From positions 24,421-88,420 of the forward strand of contig NZ_AQVE01000017.1 in the NCBI RefSeq assembly GCF_000371925.1: a DNA stretch of 64,000 nucleotides. Reading direction: 5' to 3'. This document shows, one piece after another, positions 26,972-36,341 of this stretch. Position numbers and translations under genes: made by a program. This DNA is from Thiolinea disciformis DSM 14473 (GTDB lineage Bacteria > Pseudomonadota > Gammaproteobacteria > Thiotrichales > Thiotrichaceae). How positions within the stretch are numbered: the first letter of the stretch is position 1; each line of letters opens with the position of its first letter. The notes under the pieces are model-generated. The model saw only the letters and a list, made by a program, of their open reading frames with translations. It had not been told where the DNA came from and searched no databases.

Positions 26972-27360
26972 GATTTTTCTACAGCAAGGAGTATTTTAAT
27001 ATCTAGCCAGTAAATAGTTAGGCAGCCTGCTGCATACATTAAAATATCATAAAAACTAAAACTGGTTCCAACGATAATTCTGGGAATGCCACTGAGTTGT
27101 AAATGATCCGCTAAGTGAAAGTATTGCGCCACTTCTAGCAAGCTAGCAAACATGAAAATGCCCCAGGCCAAATGGCTATTCTCAAAAGAAGTAAATGCCT
27201 TTAATAGGCAGTATAACAATATCACTACCAGAAAATCACCTAAATAAGCTCGTATAAAGTGATAGTCTTTGAAGGTGGTGGCAATTAATACTTCGACTAA
27301 GAATAAAGCTAGTGCGGCAATAAAGTAGTTCATAATCGCTTGCAGTGGTGATGAAAGCAT
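26968..27360 (-). CDS. DUF2809 family small membrane protein
   Basis: A 130-aa protein with four hydrophobic helices (about 10-28, 38-50, 62-80, 98-120). The conserved pieces IRAYLGDFLVVILLY, SLLEVAQYF and GTSFSFYDILMYAAG mark DUF2809. The function is unknown. It lies upstream of, and overlaps by 4 bp, a glycosyltransferase, so the two may act together at the inner membrane. The start may be ATG 27360 or ATG 27333; neither has a clear ribosome site. Confidence 0.8.
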   Translation of the reverse strand: MLSSPLQAIMNYFIAALALFLVEVLIATTFKDYHFIRAYLGDFLVVILLYCLLKAFTSFENSHLAWGIFMFASLLEVAQYFHLADHLQLSGIPRIIVGTSFSFYDILMYAAGCLTIYWLDIKILLAVEKS

Positions 27361-27368
27361 TTAGCTTA

Positions 27369-27412
27369 AAGCTTTACTTTGCACACGTGGTGCAAAGCGT
27401 TTGCAAAAGCTT
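27369..27412 (-). repeat. Two-tier hairpin between tsaC and DUF2809
   Basis: Inner arms CTTTGCAC (27377-27384) and GTGCAAAG (27390-27397) are perfect with loop ACGTG; outer arms AAGCTTT and AAAGCTT also pair. It starts 4 bp after the tsaC stop. There is no T run, so it is either a weak terminator or a 3' stabilising stem. Confidence 0.5.
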
Positions 27413-27416
27413 GGTA

Positions 27417-27977
27417 CTAAGAGGCGCGTATAGTTTTTCCGCTCAGTGCATCACGAATTTCACTGGGTTGTGCGCGCCCGCCGGTGGGTAAATCTAAAAT
27501 GTAATCTACTTGGTCTTCGAAATAAGCTTTCACTGTTGGCGCATCGCGGGCAGCAGGTTCAGTAGTACGGTTGGCGCTAGTGGATATCAAAGGATGCCCT
27601 AATTTTTGGCAGAGTATTTGGCACGTCGGGTGTGCGCTAATGCGCACGGCTAGACCGAGGTGCTCGCCACGTAGCCATGTGGAAACGTTCGTTTTGGCAG
27701 GTAACAACCAAGTAATAGGGCCGGGCCAAGTTGGATGGATCCGTGCTAGAAGTTCGGTTGGAATCGGGTCAAGATAATCGTCTAGCTGGCTGAGATCGCT
27801 AGCAATCAGGATTAGACCCTTTTCGATGGGGCGTTGCTTGAGGGTAAGTAAGCGCTCGACAGCCACTAAGTTGCTGGGATCACAGCCTAAACCGAATACG
27901 GCCTCGGTCGGATAGGCTAGTAAGCCTCCATGCTGTACAATGGCTACTGCAGCGTGGATGTCTGTCCCTATAGTCAT
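27417..27977 (-). CDS. tsaC: L-threonylcarbamoyladenylate synthase, TsaC/YrdC type
   Basis: A 186-aa YrdC-domain protein making threonylcarbamoyl-AMP, the precursor of t6A37 in ANN-decoding tRNAs. Motifs include YPTEAVFGLGCDP, KQRPIEKGLILI and ISTSANRTTEPA. Its length matches short TsaC rather than Sua5, which has an extra domain. It follows topA with a 1-bp overlap (TAATG) and is the last gene of the lysM-dprA-smg-topA-tsaC series. Confidence 0.94.
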   Translation of the reverse strand: MTIGTDIHAAVAIVQHGGLLAYPTEAVFGLGCDPSNLVAVERLLTLKQRPIEKGLILIASDLSQLDDYLDPIPTELLARIHPTWPGPITWLLPAKTNVSTWLRGEHLGLAVRISAHPTCQILCQKLGHPLISTSANRTTEPAARDAPTVKAYFEDQVDYILDLPTGGRAQPSEIRDALSGKTIRAS

Positions 27978-30490
27978 TAGCTGGCTTTTTTGACTGCGGT
28001 GGCTTTAGCTTTAGGAGCTTTTTCAGTTTTCGCGGTACTTGTTTTAGGCGTTGCTTTTTTAGCAGCCACTTTCTTAGCTGTTGGTTTCTCAGCCTTGGCA
28101 ACAGTTTCTGCTTTCGGCTTAGTCGCCTTCACTTTCTTAAGCGTTGAAGTATCAGCCTCCGCACGGGGTGTTTCTGCTTCAGCCGTTTTAGCAGCCTTTG
28201 TTTTTTTCGCAGGTTTTTCAGGCGTTGCTTGCTTAATTAAATCGCGTGCTTCTTCCACTGTGACCGTTTGGGGATCGCGATCTTTCGGTAAGCGCGCTTT
28301 GATTTTTCCTTGCGCTAAATAAGGCCCCCAACGACCTTTTAATAATAAAATGCCATCACCAAAATCATTCAAAGTTTTTTCGCGATCCGAAATCTTTTTC
28401 TCTTCAATTAATTGCAGCGCACGTTCTAAGGTGACGGTATAAGGATCATCGTCTTTTTTCAAAGACACGAAAGTCGAGCCATATTTCACATAGGGGCCAA
28501 AACGGCCAATATTCGTGCTAATGGTTTGTCCTTCTGCGGTTTCACCTAAAGTGCGCGGCAATTGAAATAGCTCTAGAGCATCCTCCAGTGTCACGCTATC
28601 CATTTTCATGCCCGGACGTAGACTGGCAAAAACCGGTTTGTCTTCGTCTTCACGGCTACCAATTTGCACAAAAGGCCCGAAGCGTCCCATCCGGACTGAA
28701 ACCGGTTTGCCGGTACGTGGGTCAACACCAATTTCGCGTGCAGGCACAATTTCGCTGCGCTGTACATTTTCCGTGGTCGAGCCCAGTTGCTCGATAAAAG
28801 GCTGCCAGAATTGTTCCATCACCGGCACCCATTCTTTCTCGCCGCGCGAAATTTCGTCTAATTGATCTTCCAAATTGGCGGTAAAATCATAATCTACATA
28901 ACGTGCAAAATGCTCAGTCAGAAATTTATTGACGATGCGGCCAATATCAGTGGGGAAAAAGCGGCGTTGATCCAACTCCACATATTCACGGGCTTGTAAG
29001 GTTGAAATAATCGAAGCATAGGTGGATGGGCGACCGATGCCGTATTCCTCCAAGGTCTTTACCAACGTGGCTTCGGTAAAACGGGGTGGGGGTTCGGTAA
29101 AATGTTGTGCCGCGATAATGTCCAACAAAGGTACAGACTCGCCTTCTTTTAAGGGCGGAAGCGGAAATTCTTTTTCGCTTTTCTGATCGTCCAAGCCTTC
29201 TTCGTAGACTGCTAAAAAGCCTAGATCACGCACAGTTGAACCTGTGGCACGAAAGAAACTAGTGGGTTCAGCATTCAAATCTACGGAGACAGTGTCGATG
29301 GTTGCATGAATCATCTGGCAGGCCACAGTACGTTGCCAAATTAACTGATAAAGGCGGAACTGCTCGTCGCTTAAATGAGCGCGAATTTCTTCTGGCACAC
29401 GATAGCATGAGGTCGGACGAATCGCTTCGTGAGCCTCTTGCGCATTCTTGGATTTAGTTTTGTATTGGCGTGGCGCATCTGGCACTTGATCGTTGCCATA
29501 GCGCTCTTGAATCAATTGGCGCAATTCGCTAAGAGCTTCGCCCGCCAGTGTGACCGAGTCGGTACGCATATAAGTAATCAAACCAACAGGGCCATTGCCT
29601 AGGTCAATACCTTCGTATAATTGCTGAGCAGTACGCATCGTACGTTGCGAAGAAAAACGTAATTTACGCACGGCCTCTTGTTGCAAGGTTGAGGTGGTAA
29701 AAGGTGGTGAAGGCGAGCGCTTGCGTTCCTTTTTCTCAATTTTGCTGACGCTTAGTTTGCCATTTGCGGTTTTCAGTAAACGTTCGCGCACACTATAAGC
29801 ACTTTCGTCCTTAACAATATCAAACTGCTCTAAACGTTTACCGTCCAACGTATGCAGTTTGCCTTGAAAGGTGAATTTTTCTTTTTCCAGTTGCGCGGTT
29901 AAGCTCCAATATTCTTGCGGCACGAATTTCTCAATTTCTAATTCGCGTTCCACAATCATACGTAAGGCCGGACTTTGTACGCGTCCAGCCGACAAGCCTT
30001 GCTTGATTTTGCGCCACAATAAAGGCGAGAGATTGAAGCCAACCAAATAGTCCAAGGCACGGCGCGCTTGTTGTGCATCAATAAGCTCATAGGCTAGTTG
30101 ACGTGGATGGGCAACAGCTTCCCGCACCGCATTCTGGGTAATTTCGTGGAAGACAACACGATGCACAGGCTTGCCTTCGAGAACGCCGCGTTCTTTGAGT
30201 AATTCATACAAATGCCAAGAAATGGCCTCACCTTCGCGATCAGGGTCGGTGGCCAGATAAAGTGCCTTCGCTTTTTTTAGGGCGCGCGCAATAGCATCCA
30301 CTTTGGGCTTATTACGGTCGATGATTTCATATTTCATCGCAAAGCCGTTGTCAGGATCGACCGCACCTTTTTTAGGAATTAAGTCACGCACATGACCATA
30401 GGAAGCCAGTACTTCGAAATCTTTTCCGAGGTATTTTTGTATCGTTTTTGCTTTTGCCGGTGATTCGACAATGACCAGATTTTCGCTCAT
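27977..30490 (-). CDS. topA: DNA topoisomerase I
   Basis: An 837-aa type IA topoisomerase that relaxes negative supercoils. The Toprim domain opens LVIVESPAKAKTIQKYLG; DPDREGEAI binds Mg; the catalytic Tyr lies in GLITYMRTDSVTL; a second signature is EYGIGRPSTYASII. The C-terminal region has the repeats GRFGPF and GRWGPYLAQG, and I see no CxxC zinc ribbons as in E. coli; instead about 80 residues of Lys/Ala/Thr-rich tail (AKKTKAAKTAEAE, PTAKKVAAKKATPK). Such tails probably help bind DNA. It is between smg and tsaC. Confidence 0.96.
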   Translation of the reverse strand: MSENLVIVESPAKAKTIQKYLGKDFEVLASYGHVRDLIPKKGAVDPDNGFAMKYEIIDRNKPKVDAIARALKKAKALYLATDPDREGEAISWHLYELLKERGVLEGKPVHRVVFHEITQNAVREAVAHPRQLAYELIDAQQARRALDYLVGFNLSPLLWRKIKQGLSAGRVQSPALRMIVERELEIEKFVPQEYWSLTAQLEKEKFTFQGKLHTLDGKRLEQFDIVKDESAYSVRERLLKTANGKLSVSKIEKKERKRSPSPPFTTSTLQQEAVRKLRFSSQRTMRTAQQLYEGIDLGNGPVGLITYMRTDSVTLAGEALSELRQLIQERYGNDQVPDAPRQYKTKSKNAQEAHEAIRPTSCYRVPEEIRAHLSDEQFRLYQLIWQRTVACQMIHATIDTVSVDLNAEPTSFFRATGSTVRDLGFLAVYEEGLDDQKSEKEFPLPPLKEGESVPLLDIIAAQHFTEPPPRFTEATLVKTLEEYGIGRPSTYASIISTLQAREYVELDQRRFFPTDIGRIVNKFLTEHFARYVDYDFTANLEDQLDEISRGEKEWVPVMEQFWQPFIEQLGSTTENVQRSEIVPAREIGVDPRTGKPVSVRMGRFGPFVQIGSREDEDKPVFASLRPGMKMDSVTLEDALELFQLPRTLGETAEGQTISTNIGRFGPYVKYGSTFVSLKKDDDPYTVTLERALQLIEEKKISDREKTLNDFGDGILLLKGRWGPYLAQGKIKARLPKDRDPQTVTVEEARDLIKQATPEKPAKKTKAAKTAEAETPRAEADTSTLKKVKATKPKAETVAKAEKPTAKKVAAKKATPKTSTAKTEKAPKAKATAVKKAS

Positions 30491-30595
30491 GAGCCGTTTT
30501 TAGGTTGTATTTAATGCATTAATGATAACCGCTAAAGGCGGTGGCCTGCATTTTAAACCTGAAAACTAAGCAAAAGTAAAGCGTTAGTTTTTGAT

Positions 30596-31069
30596 CTAGT
30601 GATAAGTCGGCTTGTTACCGTCGAGGCTCAAACCCTCAGTCCATAAGCTTGCCGAGCTCTCCTCAGGGCGATTAAGGAGTATGACAAATAAGACCCATTT
30701 TAAGCGATTGAGATCGAAGTCACTGTCTTCCAATTCCAAAATTCGATCTATAACTTGCTCGCGCGTCTCGGGTTTGAGGATGCCGCATTGTTCGAGATAG
30801 AGGAGATAGCCTTGGCATTCCGCATTCAGCCAGCGCTGTTCGCGAGGAGCAAAAAAGCGTATCGCATCTGCATGATAGGTGTCCTCAATATCATGACTGC
30901 TATCGCCTAGGCTTTCCAGCCACGCAAATGCCTGATCAATTTCACCCGCAAAAAAGCCCGCTCGTTTTAAATAGGCGTCCATGGCTCCACGATCTTCAGA
31001 ATGCGTGTCGTCAAGTTCGGGGTAGTTATCGAATAAATAGAATAAAACATCCAAGGTGTTTTCTTTCAT
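30596..31069 (-). CDS. smg: Smg protein (DUF494)
   Basis: A 157-aa DUF494 protein with the usual opening KENTLDVLFYLFDNYPE, then AGFFAGEIDQAFAWLESL and CGILKPETREQVIDRILEL, and VLFVILLNRPEE near the end. Its function is unknown; it lies between dprA and topA in many gammaproteobacteria, as here. It starts 5 bp after the dprA stop. Confidence 0.93.
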   Translation of the reverse strand: MKENTLDVLFYLFDNYPELDDTHSEDRGAMDAYLKRAGFFAGEIDQAFAWLESLGDSSHDIEDTYHADAIRFFAPREQRWLNAECQGYLLYLEQCGILKPETREQVIDRILELEDSDFDLNRLKWVLFVILLNRPEESSASLWTEGLSLDGNKPTYH

Positions 31070-31074
31070 CTAGC

Positions 31075-32256
31075 TCAGTCTCTCGGCTTTAACCGCAGGT
31101 AGTGGCCACCGCCACAGGATGACACAAGGCCCTGTAATTCCAGCATTAGCAGCATGGAGGAAACAACCTCAGTGGTCAAGCCTGTACGTAGTACTAATTG
31201 GTCAATCGGTATTGGATCGAAGCCTAACGCCGCAAGGAGTTGTTGATTTTCTTCATCAAGAACTTCATCTGCTTGCCAATGGGTCGATGGTGCCGAGGTT
31301 TTGGAGCTTGGTTTAAGGTTTGAGCTAAGCTCATGTGTGGTAGTAGTGAGAGGAGTAGTTTGCAGGAAAGCGTGTAGTTGGGGAGCCATTTCTTCTAAAA
31401 TATCACCGGCCGTTTCGACCAGTTTTGCGCCTTGACGGATTAGGCGATGGCAGCCGCGTGCCATGGGGTTATGGATAGAACCCGGGATAGCAAACACTTC
31501 GCGTCCTTGCTCCATCGCGTGTTGCGCAGTCACTAAAGAGCCACTTTGTAAGGTCGCTTCAACGACTAAAGTTCCTAAGGCCATGCCGCTGATCACACGA
31601 TTACGCCGTGGAAAGTTATGAGCTTGTGGTTTAGTGCCAATCGGAAATTCACTGACAATGGCCCCCTGTTCGACAATCTGTTCCGCAAGGCGGCGATTGC
31701 TAGCGGGATAGATAATATCTAAACCGGTGCCAATGACCGCTATCGTGCTGCCTTGTGCTTCCAGTGCCCCCTGATGGCTTGCGGTATCAATGCCGAGTGC
31801 TAAGCCGCTGGTGACACCTAAGCCATTACCAGCCAAATGATGGGCAAAGGCTTTGGCATTATCTAAACCGCTATGGCTTGGATTGCGACTACCCACAATA
31901 GCAATCTGAGGGTCATTTAGTAAATCAGGATTCCCCGCGACAAATAATAAGGGTGGAGCTGCTTTGGTATCACGTAATAGGGCAGGATAACGCGAGTCTT
32001 CTAGCAGTAAAATATGGCGATGATTGGCCTTGGCTAGCCAATCTAAGTCCGCTTGAGCAGTACTTTCGGCTTGGTCTTGAATGGCTTGGATGAGATCGGG
32101 TTTTAAACCGGCCTTGGTTAGTTGACTGGCATTGTGTTGGAGTGCTTGTTGAATGCTGCCAAAGTAGCCCAACAAGCGTTGTATCATCGCAGGGCCAATG
32201 CCCGAAACGCGCCAGATAAACAGGCGCGCTGACAACTCATCATCAAATACTTTCAA
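31075..32256 (-). CDS. dprA: DNA-processing protein DprA/Smf
   Basis: A 393-aa protein that loads RecA on incoming single-stranded DNA in transformation. The N-terminal SAM-like part (about 1-65) precedes the Rossmann domain with IAIVGSRNPSHSG, VTSGLALGIDTASHQGAL, FPRRNRVISGMA and SLVTAQHAMEQGREVFAIPGS. A linker leads to a C-terminal winged helix (about 330-390) with LDQLVLRTGLTTEVV-like sequence. The start appears to be TTG at 32256; no ATG fits the alignment. It sits between lysM and smg. Confidence 0.93.
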   Translation of the reverse strand: MKVFDDELSARLFIWRVSGIGPAMIQRLLGYFGSIQQALQHNASQLTKAGLKPDLIQAIQDQAESTAQADLDWLAKANHRHILLLEDSRYPALLRDTKAAPPLLFVAGNPDLLNDPQIAIVGSRNPSHSGLDNAKAFAHHLAGNGLGVTSGLALGIDTASHQGALEAQGSTIAVIGTGLDIIYPASNRRLAEQIVEQGAIVSEFPIGTKPQAHNFPRRNRVISGMALGTLVVEATLQSGSLVTAQHAMEQGREVFAIPGSIHNPMARGCHRLIRQGAKLVETAGDILEEMAPQLHAFLQTTPLTTTTHELSSNLKPSSKTSAPSTHWQADEVLDEENQQLLAALGFDPIPIDQLVLRTGLTTEVVSSMLLMLELQGLVSSCGGGHYLRLKPRD

Positions 32257-32276
32257 ATTGGGATGCTCGGTAACTC

Positions 32277-33434
32277 TTAGGGATTACCGATTTTATCCCC
32301 ATTTGAAACTTCGCGTGTAGAATCCATGATAAGTGCGTAACTGACTTTATCACCGACTGAATAAATCACGGCATTCGCGACTTTCTCGGGTGGTAATTGG
32401 ACTTGTGGCATGCCACCTTGACGCGGTTGATAAGGGTCCGCCACGGTCATACCATCGTGATAAATGCCTACCGTATAGCCGGGCTTGAGACCATGTTGTT
32501 TGCCGCGATTAATGGCAATGACCATGTAATCCGCGCTAATGTAATCCGCTTCGTATAGACCCGCGATTTGACCACGAATCTTGATGGGTGGGTATTGAAT
32601 CGGTGCGTTTAACTCAGCATGAACTTTTTGAATGGGTAGTAAACGGTCGCCAGAACGGACTTGGTTAAAAGATTCCAATAAGGTTAAGGTCGAAACCTCG
32701 TTAGTCCGTTCTACTCGCACCACCCCACCATATTTGACTTGATGCCCTAAAACTTGTTTGGTTTCGGGATCAAGAACGGGGCCGTCCGGATGATATACCG
32801 CCAAACGCTGTCCAATCGGGGCGCGTACATTGCGGGCATACAAGGTTTCACCCGGAGCAATGAGGGTATGCCCATCGCGGGATTCTAATAAATAAGGCGC
32901 ATTACGGATTTCGGTTTCATCCATAATACGTGGCCATTCTAGAAAGTTGGCTAAGACCGAAATAGGCTGCCCTTGATTGCCGAGGCGTTCTACTCGAATA
33001 CGTGGCTCTAAACGGGTAGTGCCATCAGCCGCTTGAATGTTTTCAGTGGACAGATACAAAATGTCGCCCGGAAACAGCTTATGGGGATTGGCAAGATTGC
33101 GATTTTTATCCCAAATTTCCGGCCAATACCAAGGATTGACTAAAAACTTTTTTGCAATTTTCCACAGGGTATCGCCTTTTTTGACCACGTATTTTTGTGG
33201 CGCATTAGGCTGAAGTTGCAACGCATCCGTTGTTTGACCAGCCTGATCACGTCGCGCAGCACCGTTTTGATGTTGGGTAGGTGAGCCATAATAGGCATCA
33301 TAGTTGGTCGGAACTTTGGTGGGTGGTTTTTCCGTTGGCAGGGAGCTAGGCAATGGCATGTGACTACATGCTGCTAAAGTTGCCGCTACACTGCCAATCG
33401 CTATAGCCCTGAGTGCGTGTGGAAAGCGGAGCAT
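32277..33434 (-). CDS. LysM-domain lipoprotein
   Basis: A 385-aa protein with lipobox LAAC (Cys about 23) and a LysM module at about 80-128 (YVVKKGDTLWKIAKKFLVNP, then WYWPEIWDKN, and LFPGDILYL). LysM binds peptidoglycan. The rest is a conserved domain seen in the gammaproteobacterial gene that precedes dprA; its role is not known but cell-wall-linked envelope function is likely. ATG at 33434 has GGATAAGAAC. It is divergent from def. Confidence 0.88.
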   Translation of the reverse strand: MLRFPHALRAIAIGSVAATLAACSHMPLPSSLPTEKPPTKVPTNYDAYYGSPTQHQNGAARRDQAGQTTDALQLQPNAPQKYVVKKGDTLWKIAKKFLVNPWYWPEIWDKNRNLANPHKLFPGDILYLSTENIQAADGTTRLEPRIRVERLGNQGQPISVLANFLEWPRIMDETEIRNAPYLLESRDGHTLIAPGETLYARNVRAPIGQRLAVYHPDGPVLDPETKQVLGHQVKYGGVVRVERTNEVSTLTLLESFNQVRSGDRLLPIQKVHAELNAPIQYPPIKIRGQIAGLYEADYISADYMVIAINRGKQHGLKPGYTVGIYHDGMTVADPYQPRQGGMPQVQLPPEKVANAVIYSVGDKVSYALIMDSTREVSNGDKIGNP

Positions 33435-33469
33435 GTTCTTATCCTTGTTATTCTAACTTTATAGTAATT

Positions 33470-33497
33470 ATTTCATGGCATGACTTTGCGTTATAAT
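33470..33497 (+). promoter_or_regulatory. Likely promoter of def-fmt-rsmB
   Basis: A perfect -10 TATAAT at 33492-33497, with ATTTCA 16 bp upstream as a weak -35, about 55 bp before the def start. Confidence 0.45.
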
Positions 33498-33551
33498 AAG
33501 CCACCGTGTTCAATAATCGTACCATTTTCGGATTTTCGGTAACTAAAAATT

Positions 33552-34088
33552 ATGGCTCTATTAGAAATTCTGCATCACCCTGACCCTCGTCTGCGTAAAA
33601 AGGCTATGCCAGTGGCACAAGTTGACGATACTGTGCGCCAATTATTGGATGATATGCGCGAGACCATGTATGCCGCTAAGGGGATTGGTTTGGCGGCCAC
33701 CCAAGTGAATGTGCAAAAGCGTGTGGTGGTGATTGATTTATCAGAGAATCGTGATGAGCCTTTATTTTTGATTAATGCTGAAATTCTCGAAAAAGAGGGT
33801 TCAGCCGAGTCAGAAGAGGGGTGTCTATCAGTCCCAGAATACTACGACAAAGTGACGCGTGCTGAGAAAATCAAGCTTCGCTCTTTAGATCGCTTCGGGA
33901 AGTCTTTTGAGTTAGAAGCAGAGGGCTTGCTGGCGGTTTGTATTCAGCATGAGTTAGATCATTTAGACGGTAAGTTGTTTGTTGATTATTTGTCTTCTTT
34001 GAAGCAACAGCGTGTGCGTAAAAAAATGGAAAAAATTAGCCGCCAAACAGCAAGCGCGCCAACCCCAAAACAAGCGAGTGCTGGATGA
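33552..34088 (+). CDS. def: Peptide deformylase
   Basis: A 178-aa metalloenzyme that removes the N-formyl group from nascent proteins. All three motifs are present: [15 protein letters not shown] with the metal Cys, and QHELDHLDG with two metal His and the catalytic Glu. Its C-terminal end extends with a basic tail. It overlaps fmt by 4 bp (ATGA), and fmt overlaps rsmB the same way, making a tight operon. Confidence 0.98.
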   Translation: MALLEILHHPDPRLRKKAMPVAQVDDTVRQLLDDMRETMYAAKGIGLAATQVNVQKRVVVIDLSENRDEPLFLINAEILEKEGSAESEEGCLSVPEYYDKVTRAEKIKLRSLDRFGKSFELEAEGLLAVCIQHELDHLDGKLFVDYLSSLKQQRVRKKMEKISRQTASAPTPKQASAG

Positions 34089-35038
34089 GTGGATTACGCG
34101 TGGTCTATGCTGGAACGCCAGCGTTTGCTGTTCCTGCCCTGAAGGCTTTACTGACATCAGAGCACTCAGTGGTCGCGGTCTATACTCAGCCAGATCGTCC
34201 CTCGGGGCGCGGGCGCAAATTAGTAGCCGGCCCAGTCAAGCAAGTAGCCTTGGATGCGGGTATTCCAGTTGAGCAGCCTTTGAGCTTAAAAGATCAAGAT
34301 GCTCAGAATAATTTGCGCGCTTATAAGGCTGATGTCATGGTAGTAGCAGCTTATGGCTTGATTCTGCCGCAAGCAGTTTTGGATATCCCGCGTTATGGCT
34401 GTCTTAATATTCATGGCTCTTTACTGCCTCGTTGGCGTGGTGCTGCGCCGATTCAGCGTGCGATTGAAGCGGGTGATAGCGAGACGGGGGTGACTATTAT
34501 GCAAATGGCCAAAGGCTTAGATACTGGCGATATGCTTTATAAAGTTACTTGCCCGATCCGCGCCTACGATGGTGCGCAAAGCATTCATGATCGTTTGGCG
34601 CAAGAAGGTGCAGAGGCCTTATTAAGTGTTTTGAAGCAAGTAAAAACCGGCTCACTGCAGCCAGAGGTGCAAGATGAGAGCCTCGCTAATTATGCGCATA
34701 AGTTGGATAAAGCCGAAGCAGAGATTGATTGGACACAAGCGGCGGCGGTGATTGATCGTAAAATTCGCGCGTTTGATGCTTGGCCGACCGCATTTAGTTT
34801 GCAATTAGATCAACCGGTGCGTTTTTTTGCTTCACAATGCTTAAGCACTCAAACACAGCAAGCCGCCGGAACCGTGATTGCAGAGAGTAAAGAAGGTATT
34901 GATATTGCTGCGGGCGATGGCGGCATAGTACGGATTTTGGAATTGCAGATGGCGGGTGGAAAACGCCTGAAAGTGGCTGATTTTGTAAATGCACGTTCCT
35001 TAAAGGGGGTGTGTTTTAGTAAGGAAGCTTCGCGATGA
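34085..35038 (+). CDS. fmt: Methionyl-tRNA formyltransferase
   Basis: A 317-aa enzyme that formylates initiator Met-tRNA using 10-formyl-tetrahydrofolate. It carries [16 protein letters not shown] at the start, the catalytic [18 protein letters not shown], and [16 protein letters not shown], plus the C-terminal OB-like tRNA-binding domain. Order def-fmt-rsmB is common in gammaproteobacteria. The start overlaps the def stop by 4 bp. Confidence 0.98.
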   Translation: MSGLRVVYAGTPAFAVPALKALLTSEHSVVAVYTQPDRPSGRGRKLVAGPVKQVALDAGIPVEQPLSLKDQDAQNNLRAYKADVMVVAAYGLILPQAVLDIPRYGCLNIHGSLLPRWRGAAPIQRAIEAGDSETGVTIMQMAKGLDTGDMLYKVTCPIRAYDGAQSIHDRLAQEGAEALLSVLKQVKTGSLQPEVQDESLANYAHKLDKAEAEIDWTQAAAVIDRKIRAFDAWPTAFSLQLDQPVRFFASQCLSTQTQQAAGTVIAESKEGIDIAAGDGGIVRILELQMAGGKRLKVADFVNARSLKGVCFSKEASR

Positions 35039-36330
35039 AATTGCGCGCGCTGGCCGCTAAATCCTTACAGCGTGTCATTTATCAAGGCGAATCGCTAACG
35101 GACGTGTTGCAACATACTTCTATTTTACAATTGAGTGCTGATGATCGTGCTTGGGTGCAGAATGCTTGCTTTGGTGCTTTGCGGGTCCATGGGCGTTTGG
35201 GCGCGATTTTGCGTGAGTTACTCAAAAAACCCTTAAAGCCTTCTGACAAAGATGTAGAGTGCTTATTACGTCTGGGATTATACCAATTAATTTATCAGCG
35301 CACGCCCGATCACGCAGCAGTCAACGAAACGGTTCAAGCAGCGCAGGTTTTGAGAAAGCCATGGGCCGGTGGTTTGGTGAATGGTGTATTACGCCAATTT
35401 TTGCGTGAGCAAACTACTGTTTTAGCTAAAGCCGACCAAATAGAAACCGCGCAATATTCTTTTCCGACTTGGCTCTCCACGCGCTTAAAGCAAGCTTGGC
35501 CAGACGCTTGGCAAGCGATTATGCACGCTAGCCATGAGCATCCACCGATGAGCCTACGGGTCAATGCACGGCAACTGACGCGGGCTGAGTATCAACGTTT
35601 ATTGCGCGAAGCTGGCCTTGAATCCTTTATTATTCCTGAAACTGATATGGGATTGAGTCTAGTTGAGCCAGTGCCTATACAAAAGTTGCCGCGTTTTGCC
35701 GAGGGTGCGGTATCAGTTCAGGATGGTGCAGCCCAATTTGCTGCGCAGCTTTTGCCTTGTCAGGCAGGTCAGCGCGTGTTGGATGCGTGTGCCGCTCCCG
35801 GAGGGAAAACCACACATTTGTTGGAGCGTTATCCGAATATTGATGTGCTGGCTTTGGACAGTAGCGCACAGCGTTTAAAGCAGGTGGACGACAATTTAAA
35901 ACGCTTAGGCTTAACCGCTAGGATAAAAAGTGCTGATGCGGCGGATGTAAAAGCGTGGTGGGATGGGCAGTTATTCGATAGCATTTTACTGGATGCCCCT
36001 TGCTCAGCCACAGGCGTGATTCGGCGCCATCCGGATATTAAATTATTGCGTAAAAATTCGGATATTGAGGTTTTACAACAAGAACAAGCCCGATTGTTGG
36101 CGAGTTTGTGGCAGGTGCTAAAACCAAAAGGTTATTTATTGTATGCTACCTGTTCTATTCTACCAGAAGAAAATTACTATCAAGTGAAACAGTTTATTGA
36201 AAAGCAAACCGATGCTCAGCTAGTGCCCTTAAAAACCTCTTGGGGGCGTGGTGAAATAGGGAAACAAATGCTGCCCGGCGAATTAGGCTGTGATGGTTTT
36301 TATTATGCGCTGCTACAAAAGCTCGCGTAG
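35035..36330 (+). CDS. rsmB: 16S rRNA (cytosine967-C5)-methyltransferase
   Basis: A 431-aa SAM-dependent enzyme also called Sun. The NusB-like RNA-binding N-terminal domain (about 1-140) has KPLKPSDKDVECLLRLGLYQL and AAVNETVQ; the catalytic domain has LDACAAPGGKTTHLLE for SAM, DAPCSATGVIRRHPD with one catalytic Cys, and YATCSILPEENYYQV with the other. The start overlaps fmt by 4 bp. Confidence 0.97.
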   Translation: MKLRALAAKSLQRVIYQGESLTDVLQHTSILQLSADDRAWVQNACFGALRVHGRLGAILRELLKKPLKPSDKDVECLLRLGLYQLIYQRTPDHAAVNETVQAAQVLRKPWAGGLVNGVLRQFLREQTTVLAKADQIETAQYSFPTWLSTRLKQAWPDAWQAIMHASHEHPPMSLRVNARQLTRAEYQRLLREAGLESFIIPETDMGLSLVEPVPIQKLPRFAEGAVSVQDGAAQFAAQLLPCQAGQRVLDACAAPGGKTTHLLERYPNIDVLALDSSAQRLKQVDDNLKRLGLTARIKSADAADVKAWWDGQLFDSILLDAPCSATGVIRRHPDIKLLRKNSDIEVLQQEQARLLASLWQVLKPKGYLLYATCSILPEENYYQVKQFIEKQTDAQLVPLKTSWGRGEIGKQMLPGELGCDGFYYALLQKLA

Positions 36331-36341
36331 GAATCAATATA

